NCBI RefSeq assembly: GCF_007970185.1
Contig: NZ_CP042431.1
Location: 5,766,001 to 5,830,000, forward strand
DNA: 64,000 bases
Direction: 5' to 3'
Origin: Pseudobacter ginsenosidimutans
Lineage (GTDB): Bacteria; Bacteroidota; Bacteroidia; Chitinophagales; Chitinophagaceae
In this document: positions 54,758 to 62,831 of the stretch, piece by piece
Numbering within the stretch: position 1 is the first letter of the stretch
Layout: the number at the start of each line of letters is the position of its first letter
Translations under genes and position numbers: made by a program
The notes under the pieces: model-generated
Told to the model about the DNA's origin: nothing
The model's database searches: none
What the model saw: only the letters and a program-made list of their open reading frames with translations

Positions 54758-55441
54758 ATGATCAGATATTTTGCATTTTGGGTTTTACTGGCAACAGCTT
54801 CTAAGGGAGCGTTGGCGCAGGAGAAAGTAGTGATCGATAGCAGCTACAATAATGGACATTACAGGAACAGGCTTGAGTTTTTCAGGTTGATGCCGGATCA
54901 GAAAAAGGAGATCGTGTTTGTGGGCAACAGCATTACGGAGATGGGAGAGTGGCAGGAATTGTTGCCCGGGAAGCCGGTGGTGAACAGGGGAATCAGCGGT
55001 GATGTAACCTACGGCGTACTGGCAAGGATCGATGAAGTGCTGAGCTCGAAACCGGCGAAGATCTTTATATTGTCGGGAGTGAATGATCTGAAACGCGGGA
55101 TACCGGTAGATACCATTGCGAAAACATTTGAGAGGATATTGGTGAAGATGAAAGTTGAATCGCCGAAGACGAAAGTGTATGTTGAAAGCGTACTGCCGGT
55201 TAATGAGAATATGCTGGCAGCACAGTATAAGAAAGTGACAAATGAAGTGATCGGACAATTGAACCTTCGGTTCAAGGCGCTGGCGGAGAAATTCGGTTAT
55301 ACATGGGTGGATATCGCGCCCGCTGTGGCAGACGAAAATGGACAACTGAAAAAAGAGAATACCCAGGACGGCCTGCACCTCTGGCCAGCTGCGTATATTA
55401 AGTGGGTGGCATTACTCAAAGCAAAGGGACACCTTAAATAG
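54758..55441 (+). CDS. SGNH/GDSL hydrolase, probable carbohydrate acetylesterase (copy 1)
   Basis: I chose the start at 54758 (MIRYFAFWVLLATASKGALAQ) because it gives a signal peptide. The mature part has the four SGNH blocks: FVGNSITEMG (nucleophile Ser), NRGISGDVTYG (oxyanion Gly), LSGVNDLKRG (Asn) and DGLHLWPAAYIKW (Asp/His). The size, 227 residues, fits single-domain envelope acetylesterases of PULs. It is clearly paralogous to the next gene, sharing SSYNN, WQELLPGKPVVNRGI and the terminal LKAK. De-O-acetylation of imported oligosaccharide in the periplasm is inferred. Third-position G/T use is visibly higher than in the genes upstream. Confidence 0.87.
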   Translation: MIRYFAFWVLLATASKGALAQEKVVIDSSYNNGHYRNRLEFFRLMPDQKKEIVFVGNSITEMGEWQELLPGKPVVNRGISGDVTYGVLARIDEVLSSKPAKIFILSGVNDLKRGIPVDTIAKTFERILVKMKVESPKTKVYVESVLPVNENMLAAQYKKVTNEVIGQLNLRFKALAEKFGYTWVDIAPAVADENGQLKKENTQDGLHLWPAAYIKWVALLKAKGHLK

Positions 55442-55447
55442 ATTTTT

Positions 55448-56173
55448 ATGAAGACAACCAATATCAGATGGGGGCTTACATTAACAGCAGCGCTGGTTTG
55501 TGGAATGGCGGTGGCACAAACACCTGCTCAGTCCGGAACAAATACGGCAGCAGCAGTAACTGTAAAAATAGACAGTAGCTACAATAACACCTACTACCAG
55601 CAACGCATGGAATTGTTCCGTGTATTGCCTGCACAAAAAAATGCAATCCTGTTCCTGGGTAACAGTATCACTGAGCGCGGACCATGGCAGGAACTGCTTC
55701 CCGGAAAGCCGGTGGTGAACAGGGGCATTGGAGGCGACAATACTTTTGGATTGCTGGCGAGACTTGATTCGCATTTGCTGATCAAACCTAAAGTCATCTT
55801 TTTACTGATCGGTATCAATGATATCGGAAGAGGCCTGCCCACAGAAGTGAGCGCCAACAATTATCGCAGGATCGTGGAGCGTATCAGAACGGTTTGCCCT
55901 AAGGCAAAACTGTACATCCAGAGCATCCTGCCCATGAACGAGAGGATCCTGACAGCGGCATACTTAAAAAACAAGAAAAACAAGGTGATTGCGTTGAACA
56001 ATGAGATCAAAAAGATCGCAGCGGAATACGCACTCACCTTTATTGACCTTCACCCAGTGTTTGCAGATGAGCAGGGAGAACTGCATGCAAACATGACCAT
56101 CGATGGCATTCACCTTCGCCCTGCTGCTTACGCCAAATGGGTGGAGTTCCTGAAAGCAAAAAAATATCTCTAA
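55448..56173 (+). CDS. SGNH/GDSL hydrolase, probable carbohydrate acetylesterase (copy 2)
   Basis: This 241-residue exported protein (signal MKTTNIRWGLTLTAALVCGMAVAQ) lies 6 bp after its paralogue. The SGNH blocks are FLGNSITERG, NRGIGGDNTFG, LIGINDIGRG and DGIHLRPAAYAKW, so all catalytic positions are present. It keeps the same WQELLPGKPVVNRG core as copy 1 but differs around the active-site loops (GGDNTF versus SGDVTY). Divergence after tandem duplication may have separated substrate or positional preference. It is in one operon with the downstream DUF4434 gene, which starts 11 bp after it. Confidence 0.87.
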   Translation: MKTTNIRWGLTLTAALVCGMAVAQTPAQSGTNTAAAVTVKIDSSYNNTYYQQRMELFRVLPAQKNAILFLGNSITERGPWQELLPGKPVVNRGIGGDNTFGLLARLDSHLLIKPKVIFLLIGINDIGRGLPTEVSANNYRRIVERIRTVCPKAKLYIQSILPMNERILTAAYLKNKKNKVIALNNEIKKIAAEYALTFIDLHPVFADEQGELHANMTIDGIHLRPAAYAKWVEFLKAKKYL

Positions 56174-56184
56174 TCTATCTGACC

Positions 56185-57123
56185 ATGCAAATAACTGGTA
56201 CTTTCCTCGATGAGATCAGTCATGATATCCCACACCAAAACTGGGGTGAGAACGAATGGCGTGCTGACTTCCGGCATATGAAAGCCGTTGGCATCGACAC
56301 TGTGATACTGATCCGCAGCGGCTACCGCAAATTCATTACCTACCCATCAACTTACCTGCTGAACAATCATGGTTGCTATGAACCTCCGGTTGACCTGGTA
56401 GACCTGTTCCTCCGACTCGCCGATGAAGAAGGCATGAACTTCTACTTTGGCCTGTACGATAGCGGCAAATACTGGGATACCGGCGATATGCAACATGAGA
56501 TCGACGCCAACCGCTTTGTGATTGACGAAGTATGGCAGCGTTATGGTCATTATAAAAGTTTCAAGGGCTGGTACCTGAGCATGGAGATCAGCAGAAAAAC
56601 AAAGGGCGCTGCCCATGCATTCCAGACACTCGGACTGCAATGCAAACAGGTGAGCAATGGATTGCCTACACTCATCTCTCCCTGGATCGATGGCAAGAAA
56701 GCCGTAATGGCCGCCTCATCATCGCTCAGCAAAGAGGATGCTGTGAGTATCAGGGAACATGAATCCGAATGGAGCGAGATCTTCGATGGTATCCGCGGCG
56801 CCGTGGATGCAGTGGCATTCCAGGATGGGCATATCGATTACAATGAACTGGATGATTTCTTTGCCGTCAATAAAAGGATGGCCGATAAATACGGCCTGAA
56901 ATGCTGGACCAACGCAGAGAGCTTCGACCGAGATATGCCTATTAAGTTCCTGCCCATCAAGTTCGAGAAACTGCGACTCAAGCTGGAAGCTGCGCGCAGA
57001 GCGGGTTACGACAAGGCCATTACTTTCGAGTTCTCGCATTTTATGAGCCCTCAATCGGCTTACCTGCAGGCAGGTCATCTCTATAACCGGTACAAGGAAT
57101 ACATTGCTCAATTGCCAAAATGA
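56185..57123 (+). CDS. DUF4434 TIM-barrel protein, glycoside-hydrolase-like
   Basis: I chose the start at 56185 (MQITGTFLDEISHDIPHQNWGENEWRADFRHMKAVGIDTVILIRSGYR). The 312-residue protein has no signal peptide, so it is predicted to be cytoplasmic, which is unusual for a GH-like protein in this operon. DUF4434 features include the N-terminal TGTFLDE strand, the ADFRHMKAVGIDTVIL helix-strand, FYFGLYDSGKYWD, FKGWYLSMEI (Glu at the end of a barrel strand) and CWTNAESFDRD (second acidic cluster). The two acidic residues could form a retaining glycosidase pair. The substrate is unknown. Confidence 0.8.
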   Translation: MQITGTFLDEISHDIPHQNWGENEWRADFRHMKAVGIDTVILIRSGYRKFITYPSTYLLNNHGCYEPPVDLVDLFLRLADEEGMNFYFGLYDSGKYWDTGDMQHEIDANRFVIDEVWQRYGHYKSFKGWYLSMEISRKTKGAAHAFQTLGLQCKQVSNGLPTLISPWIDGKKAVMAASSSLSKEDAVSIREHESEWSEIFDGIRGAVDAVAFQDGHIDYNELDDFFAVNKRMADKYGLKCWTNAESFDRDMPIKFLPIKFEKLRLKLEAARRAGYDKAITFEFSHFMSPQSAYLQAGHLYNRYKEYIAQLPK

Positions 57124-57127
57124 TCTC

Positions 57128-58012
57128 ATGATGAAAAGAATTTTCTTTTTATTGTTTTCCATTTTTTCATTGCTGGCAGTTTCAGCGCAGCAACCCGATA
57201 GTCTTACCTATGCCATTAAAGGCGCAGACACGCTCTGGATGCATTATTACAAGGCTGCAGGCCCTGCCAATGGCATTTCCGTTCTATTTGTGCATGGCGG
57301 TTCCTTCACCGGCGGTGAACCGAAGAACCAACGCCCCATGGCAGAAGGACTCACCAAAATGGGATACAATGTATTTGTGATCAAATACAGATTGTATCTG
57401 AAAGGAAAGGATTTCGGCTGCGGCACTGCCACTCCCGAAAAGCTCAAAGCCATACAGGTGGCTGTGGATGACGCCATGGACGCGAGTTTGTATATTGTGA
57501 AGAACGCAGCAACGCTGGGAGTGGATACTTCAAAATTCTTCATCGCCGGCAGCAGTGCAGGAGCTGAGACTGTTCTCAATCTTGTGTTCAATCCCTTCAT
57601 CAATAAGAAAGATCCGCGCTTCGATTTCTTCAGCAAATTCCGTTTCACCGGTGTGTTGTCGTTCTCCGGTGCCTTGCTGGATCTGAACAGTATCAAGACT
57701 GATAACTGGATCCCTGTATTTCTCATGCACGGCACAAGAGACCAGCTTGTGCCTTTCGGAACCGCTGCCCATCGCTTCTGCAGGGCTATCGATCCCGGCT
57801 GGATGATTTTCTTCGGTTCACACAGCATTTATAAGTATGCAGTGGAAAACAGGAAACCATTGGTATTGTACAGTTTTCCCGGAGCAGGGCACGAAGTGAG
57901 CAATTTCATGTTCCGCCGCTTTGCGGAAATGGACAGCTTCATGCAGACCGCCGTGCAAAAGAAGAAAATGAAAGCGCGCGAGATCATCATTCAATTACCA
58001 GCTAAATCCTGA
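57128..58012 (+). CDS. Secreted alpha/beta hydrolase (esterase-like)
   Basis: The start is at 57128 (MMKRIFFLLFSIFSLLAVSAQ, signal peptide). The 294-residue protein has the oxyanion motif HGGSF (about 56-60) and nucleophile elbow GSSAG (Ser143). An acid follows in MHGTRDQLVP, and His in PGAGHEVSNF, completing an esterase/lipase-type triad. A Cys pair is possible through FGCGTATPE and HRFCRAID. Together with the two SGNH proteins it gives the operon three predicted esterases, suggesting a heavily esterified substrate. It starts 4 bp after the DUF4434 stop. Carboxylesterase activity is predicted from the fold only. Confidence 0.83.
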   Translation: MMKRIFFLLFSIFSLLAVSAQQPDSLTYAIKGADTLWMHYYKAAGPANGISVLFVHGGSFTGGEPKNQRPMAEGLTKMGYNVFVIKYRLYLKGKDFGCGTATPEKLKAIQVAVDDAMDASLYIVKNAATLGVDTSKFFIAGSSAGAETVLNLVFNPFINKKDPRFDFFSKFRFTGVLSFSGALLDLNSIKTDNWIPVFLMHGTRDQLVPFGTAAHRFCRAIDPGWMIFFGSHSIYKYAVENRKPLVLYSFPGAGHEVSNFMFRRFAEMDSFMQTAVQKKKMKAREIIIQLPAKS

Positions 58013-58068
58013 TGAAAGTTTTTTATAACAGGCATCAAATTTTATAATCCGTTCAATCAAAGAAACAG

Positions 58069-59247
58069 ATGAAAAGAAATTCCGTTCTGGCATTATCCCT
58101 GCTGCTGGCAGGATCACTGGGAAGCGCATCGGCACAAACCCTGCAACCCGCTTCAGCACAAGCTTTGCTGAAAGCTAAACAGGGTAGCATTGTAGAACTG
58201 CCTGGTTTCTTTTCAGGAAAATTCCAGGACCTCCAGTATAAGAAAATGGTATTGCCCGGACCTCAATATATCATCTCAGACGATCCTGAATACATCCGCG
58301 TCCCCGAAGCAGTGGCGCTGCGCGAAGCCGTTCAACCTGGTTCTGTGCGCGTGTACATGTACAATGTGAACGGCGTGAAGGAGCCGAAAATGGACCGAAG
58401 GATCAATACTGTGATCAAGAATACAGGCGACCAGAAAATGACCCTGCGCATGCTGAAATACTCTTCGCAGAAGCCAACTACCAATTATTTTGGCGCAGGC
58501 AAAAATGGATTGGCGGATTATTTCAAAGCAAAACCTGAAAGCAGATCACGCACTATCAAACCCGGGCAAACAGTAGTGCTGGATGAAGCGATGGAAAAAC
58601 GCGTGGCCAAATACGATGAGCTGGTACATGGCTTCTATGAGTTCGTGATCGATCAGCCCGGCCTGATCAGCGTGGTGCAGACCTCTCCCGAAAAAGGTAC
58701 CGCAAAAGCAAGTGAGCAGATCGACACGGTGCTGAGCAGCAGGCATTCCAATGCTGGTCGTGGTATCTTTGGCGTTAGTAACTACCAGGTGAACATATCC
58801 GAAGTTTTCGATACGAAGAATGGCGTTGCAGCACTCACCATTGCCGATGGCAACCTCGATCCCTGGGTATTGGGACAAGATGCAGCTACCGGTAAGATCG
58901 CAACCCTGGCCGGTAATTACGGCGTGATCTACAATATCGAAATGAAATGGAAAAGCACCGATGGTAAAGGACTGGCGCTGGTTACCTGGAATGCACGTTC
59001 TGCCGACAATAAATGGTGTGGCGGCATGGCCAATACCATGGTGGTAAGCGAAGGTAAATTCAAAGGAGGCGTGATACAGCTTCCTGCCGATCGTCTGACT
59101 ACCAAAGCCGCTCCTGAAGCAGTGTTGGTGCAGATCTTCCCGCCTGCAAAGAATGGTGAGGAGCAAACCATCCGCATGACCTATTCGCCTCCCGGTGCAA
59201 GCTGTTTGCCAACACCACTGGTGTTCATTCCTATCGATATGGAATAA
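58069..59247 (+). CDS. Secreted protein of unrecognised family
   Basis: This 392-residue exported protein has a signal peptide (MKRNSVLALSLLLAGSLGSASAQ). It has no family I recognise. It is beta-rich, with segments RVYMYNVNGVKEPKMDRRINTVIKN and LVHGFYEFVIDQPGLISVVQTSPEKGTAKASEQIDTVL. A Gly-rich C-terminal half has ALVTWNARSADNKWCGGMANTMVV and two Cys (the second in PGASCLPTP) that could form a disulfide. There are no obvious catalytic residues or lipobox. It is the last gene before a strong terminator and lies 56 bp after the hydrolase, so it could be the end of the operon or a separate unit. Confidence 0.75.
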   Translation: MKRNSVLALSLLLAGSLGSASAQTLQPASAQALLKAKQGSIVELPGFFSGKFQDLQYKKMVLPGPQYIISDDPEYIRVPEAVALREAVQPGSVRVYMYNVNGVKEPKMDRRINTVIKNTGDQKMTLRMLKYSSQKPTTNYFGAGKNGLADYFKAKPESRSRTIKPGQTVVLDEAMEKRVAKYDELVHGFYEFVIDQPGLISVVQTSPEKGTAKASEQIDTVLSSRHSNAGRGIFGVSNYQVNISEVFDTKNGVAALTIADGNLDPWVLGQDAATGKIATLAGNYGVIYNIEMKWKSTDGKGLALVTWNARSADNKWCGGMANTMVVSEGKFKGGVIQLPADRLTTKAAPEAVLVQIFPPAKNGEEQTIRMTYSPPGASCLPTPLVFIPIDME

Positions 59248-59332
59248 GATATTGCTGACTGTTATCCGGTTTCCGGTGGTTGTTGCAATCATTGCTGGTT
59301 GTTAGGCCGGATGCCGGATAATGGTAAAAAAG

Positions 59333-59367
59333 AAAAATGGACCGGCTGAATAGCCGGTCCATTTTTT
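59333..59367. terminator. Strong bidirectional intrinsic terminator
   Basis: A perfect 15-bp stem (AAAAATGGACCGGCT / AGCCGGTCCATTTTT) with a 4-base loop has T-runs on both strands. It closes the long plus-strand operon, and can also stop the minus-strand GH28-like transcript. Confidence 0.92.
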
Positions 59368-59643
59368 GTTTATCTAATAAAGTACAATTGAAATTCTTCT
59401 CGATTATTATCACTGAAATGAAAAGAATCTTTGGATGCAATACAGCCGGGAATGATTATTTGAATAAGCACCATCCTGACCCGATCCGGGCATTAACGTT
59501 CCAATACAAGTCCGCTTCATCTCCGGATCAAGTCCACCTCATCTTCACTTACTCTTGCTATTTATCCTATTGATACTCAGTTTTTACCCGCTGATTACCC
59601 GCTATGACAGTACTGAACGGGTAGTCAGATAGCAGAATGCCTG
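59368..59643. other. Intergenic region without a recognised gene
   Basis: The region from 59248 to 59643 lies between convergent genes. Apart from the terminator at 59333-59367 I see no credible gene. A 78-codon open frame across the terminator has no signal peptide or family motif and begins inside the hairpin. Confidence 0.5.
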
Positions 59644-62595
59644 CTAAAGGCCAGGGTTGTCGAACAGGCTCAGGTCTTTATTTTTCCAGTTATCAGTATA
59701 TTCTTTGTTCTTTTCCCAGATAAGACCTGTAACCTGTTTCTTACCTATTGCAGAAGAGAGATTACCAGCCTTTACCATTTTATTCCCGCTGATTACTGCC
59801 TGCTTCACATCATCCAGGAAGATCACATAACGGTGATCAGTATCCTCATAATTGAAATTGCAGTTCTTCACCAGGAGATTGCTTGCATGCCGCACCCAGA
59901 GGCCGTAGGAGGGTTGTATTTTCAGGTTGGATACATTGTACTGACCAACTCCAAGTTCCGGCGGATTGGCGCTGGTATCGGCAAGAGGATTTGTGCCTTT
60001 CACGAGAATATGCACATCATTGAATTGTATGTTATCGATATAACCTGTGTGCAGTCCATTGGGTAGCTTGAAATCAAGTCCGCCTTCCACAACGTTAGAG
60101 ATCGGGAGACTATAACCCGCTACTATCGCAGTGGCCCTGCGTTGTTTTCCATCTTTAGAATCATATGCTTTCCAGCGGTGACCGCTGTAGGAGCTTCCAG
60201 CATACACTTCAGCGATATCAATTCCATTCAGGATGATGTTCTCCACTTTTCCAATATTCACGTTTTTCACGAGCAGTTCATTGTGCTTTTCTCCGTTCTC
60301 TGTGAATGCATATTTTCCTACTTCTGCTCCAATGATTCTTCCACGGTTGGAAATGGAAATGAAGAAAGGTGAAAAAGTACGCAGCATTTTTGAACGCGAA
60401 TGCAGTTTTCCTGTGTGGCCGCAGTTGAGATGGATATTTTTAATATGAGCACCATCGTTGGTGGAAATAGAGAAGCCCGCTTTGTTGGCGCCCAATACAT
60501 AGATATTGTCTACACAGATATCCTGGATATCATCTGCCGTTTCCGATCCCACCTGGAAGAGATTGCAATTGGTATCGCCGATCACATTCCGCACTTTGTA
60601 GTTTTTGGCTGGACGGGTGAATCCAAGTGAACAATCCGATCCAGGTTTTACGATATCATCCGAGCTCACCTTCGAATAGATATTCGTAACCGTTACATTG
60701 TTGCAGGCCATGAAATCATAGATATCACGGGCATTGCGGCCATTTGCTTTTCCGAAATAGGTATCGTGAACATAGATATTATCGGTGCCTGTGGCCAGTA
60801 ATACAAAATGCCCGCCCTGATCTATATGCAGCATATTATCCAGGAGGGTATCGCGTTGCCCGTTGGGGAGTATGTAATAGGGTTCGTCGCGTTTCTCATC
60901 GTACCAAAGATCTTCATTGCGCACCAGGCCACCGATCTCAATATTGGTGCAGAGTTTAAAAGTGAACATTTTGTCGGACCTGTTATCCGGCGCATTGTTC
61001 ATCACTTTATCTCCTGTAACAAGATTGCCATTGCCTGTGATCCGTCCGTTGCCGGAGATGCGGATATTGTTTTCGCGGGTAGCAAAGAACATGGAATTAT
61101 GGAAATAATGGTGACCTACATCCTGTTTGGTCATATAGTTTTCCGGATCATCGTAAGGACCGGGATCAGTGGGAGAGAGGCCCGATCGGTATTTCTTATC
61201 GCTGAACCAGGTTGTTTCCGGAGCGTCGCCTCCTTTCAAAGCCGCGATGGTACTCAGTTTGGCGACATACAAATGTACATTGCTTTTCAGGTGGATGGTG
61301 CGGACATTATAAGTGCCTTTTTCGAAAAGCAATGTGCCGCCTCCCATTCGATGAATGGAATCGATAGCCTGGTTGATGAGCTCAGTATAGTCCTTCGTTT
61401 CATCACCATCGATACCGAATGAAGAAGCAGGAATCATCCCGGAATAGTAGTGAATGGTATTGGTAGTACGCAAAACTTTCCCGTCGGCCACTCTTGCTTT
61501 GATCCAATACAGTTGATTGGCCTTCAGATTACGGAGAGTTATTACTGAATGCTGCATATCGTATGATGCAGCGGCTGTTTTCCATGTTTTTCCCTGATCA
61601 GTTGAAACAACGATAACGGGAGTTTTCATTCCTTTCAGTAGCGGCAGTTTGAGCCGGATGTTTGTATAATCAGTTGCCTGCGTACCGGATACAGTTTCAT
61701 GGATCCTTTCCAATTCAACCAGGTCGCTAACTGCTTTGAGAACGGCTGTTTCAGCAGATGCGCCTGCACTGGTGAGGATTTCCGGCAACGTAGTACTATA
61801 ATTCGATTTGAAAATATATTCTTTACCCTTTTGCACTATTACATCTTTTATGCGAAGTACAATATCCGCGCCATTGGAAGGACGGAGATCGAGACCGGAA
61901 AGGATCAGCCAGTTGCCGCCTTTTGCTGATTGCAGTTTTGCATTTCCAACTTGTGTATAGGAATATTTACTTCCGGTTCTTCCGATTGATTGTTTGTGAA
62001 GGTCTTTTAATAATACGGCTCCGCGACCAATCACATTGATGGTAGCATTATCCATACTTATAGGGATACCTGCCGGGATGAAGATCCTGACTGTTGTGTT
62101 GGGGGAACGCTGTCCGGCAGAGAAGGAAAGTTCCAGATCAGATTTAATGCCTGCAGTAACGGTTGACTTATGCAAAGTCAGATTCCCATTCAACGCCAGG
62201 GGACGAAGATGGAGGTAATATCGCTTCAGTACTGTTCCATTCGAAGCGTCAGATAAAACCAATTGATCGCCTTCGTTTATAAGTCCGGCTGATCTGAGAG
62301 AGCCATCTGTGCTTTCAATACTTGCCATTGAATGGTGCGGCAATTCAAATTGTTGCAATAAACTTCTTATATCAGGTAAAGTGCTTACCAGGCCACTATC
62401 GGCAGGAGTATCAACAGTAAATGTATAAGTGCTGCCTTTCGTGATCAGGATTGTATCACCGGCGAAACCCGCAACATGATTTGCTCCGGCGCGAGAATTC
62501 AATAAAGAAGAATTGGAATCCTGACCACTTGCCCTAATTGTAAACAATACACAAATGCAAAAAAAACGGAGATGTAATAAAGGTACTGCCATCAA
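59644..62595 (-). CDS. Large secreted GH28-like right-handed beta-helix protein
   Basis: This 983-residue protein has a signal segment (LHLRFFCICVLFTIRASGQ). Its N-terminal 390 residues are beta-sandwich/Fn3-like (LELSFSAGQRSPNTTVRIFIPAGIPI; TPVIVVSTDQGKTWKTAAASYDMQHSVITLRNLKANQLYWIKARV). The beta-helix follows: TKDYTELINQAIDSIHRMGGGTLLFEKGTYNVRTIHLKSNVHLY (pectate-lyase_3/GH28 entry), RISGNGRITGNG, and VSSDDIVKPGSD with Asp646-Asp647 like the GH28 DD pair. The expected GHG motif is not evident; NCNLFQVGSE occupies its place. Polygalacturonase or related lyase activity is therefore likely but not certain. It has no SusCD neighbour on its strand and appears monocistronic. Confidence 0.8.
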   Translation of the reverse strand: MMAVPLLHLRFFCICVLFTIRASGQDSNSSLLNSRAGANHVAGFAGDTILITKGSTYTFTVDTPADSGLVSTLPDIRSLLQQFELPHHSMASIESTDGSLRSAGLINEGDQLVLSDASNGTVLKRYYLHLRPLALNGNLTLHKSTVTAGIKSDLELSFSAGQRSPNTTVRIFIPAGIPISMDNATINVIGRGAVLLKDLHKQSIGRTGSKYSYTQVGNAKLQSAKGGNWLILSGLDLRPSNGADIVLRIKDVIVQKGKEYIFKSNYSTTLPEILTSAGASAETAVLKAVSDLVELERIHETVSGTQATDYTNIRLKLPLLKGMKTPVIVVSTDQGKTWKTAAASYDMQHSVITLRNLKANQLYWIKARVADGKVLRTTNTIHYYSGMIPASSFGIDGDETKDYTELINQAIDSIHRMGGGTLLFEKGTYNVRTIHLKSNVHLYVAKLSTIAALKGGDAPETTWFSDKKYRSGLSPTDPGPYDDPENYMTKQDVGHHYFHNSMFFATRENNIRISGNGRITGNGNLVTGDKVMNNAPDNRSDKMFTFKLCTNIEIGGLVRNEDLWYDEKRDEPYYILPNGQRDTLLDNMLHIDQGGHFVLLATGTDNIYVHDTYFGKANGRNARDIYDFMACNNVTVTNIYSKVSSDDIVKPGSDCSLGFTRPAKNYKVRNVIGDTNCNLFQVGSETADDIQDICVDNIYVLGANKAGFSISTNDGAHIKNIHLNCGHTGKLHSRSKMLRTFSPFFISISNRGRIIGAEVGKYAFTENGEKHNELLVKNVNIGKVENIILNGIDIAEVYAGSSYSGHRWKAYDSKDGKQRRATAIVAGYSLPISNVVEGGLDFKLPNGLHTGYIDNIQFNDVHILVKGTNPLADTSANPPELGVGQYNVSNLKIQPSYGLWVRHASNLLVKNCNFNYEDTDHRYVIFLDDVKQAVISGNKMVKAGNLSSAIGKKQVTGLIWEKNKEYTDNWKNKDLSLFDNPGL

Positions 62596-62831
62596 TCTAT
62601 ATTAATAATTTTCAGAATGATGAATGTAGAAACATTGTCTTTACTAAAAATATGACACATTGGCAAACCATTATCTAAAATTAACTGACAGAATAAAATT
62701 GATAAGAAAAACATTTACACAGTTGTTTACGATTCTGCGCATTTAATAACTGAAACTGTACACTTATAAATCCATGCATTTGTAAATAACACCCAGTTCC
62801 TATTTTTCAACATTGGTAGCATATTCTCTTA

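Noticed and set aside
59337-59573. A 78-codon ORF in the gap after the long operon
   Set aside because: It starts inside the terminator hairpin and shows no protein-like features.
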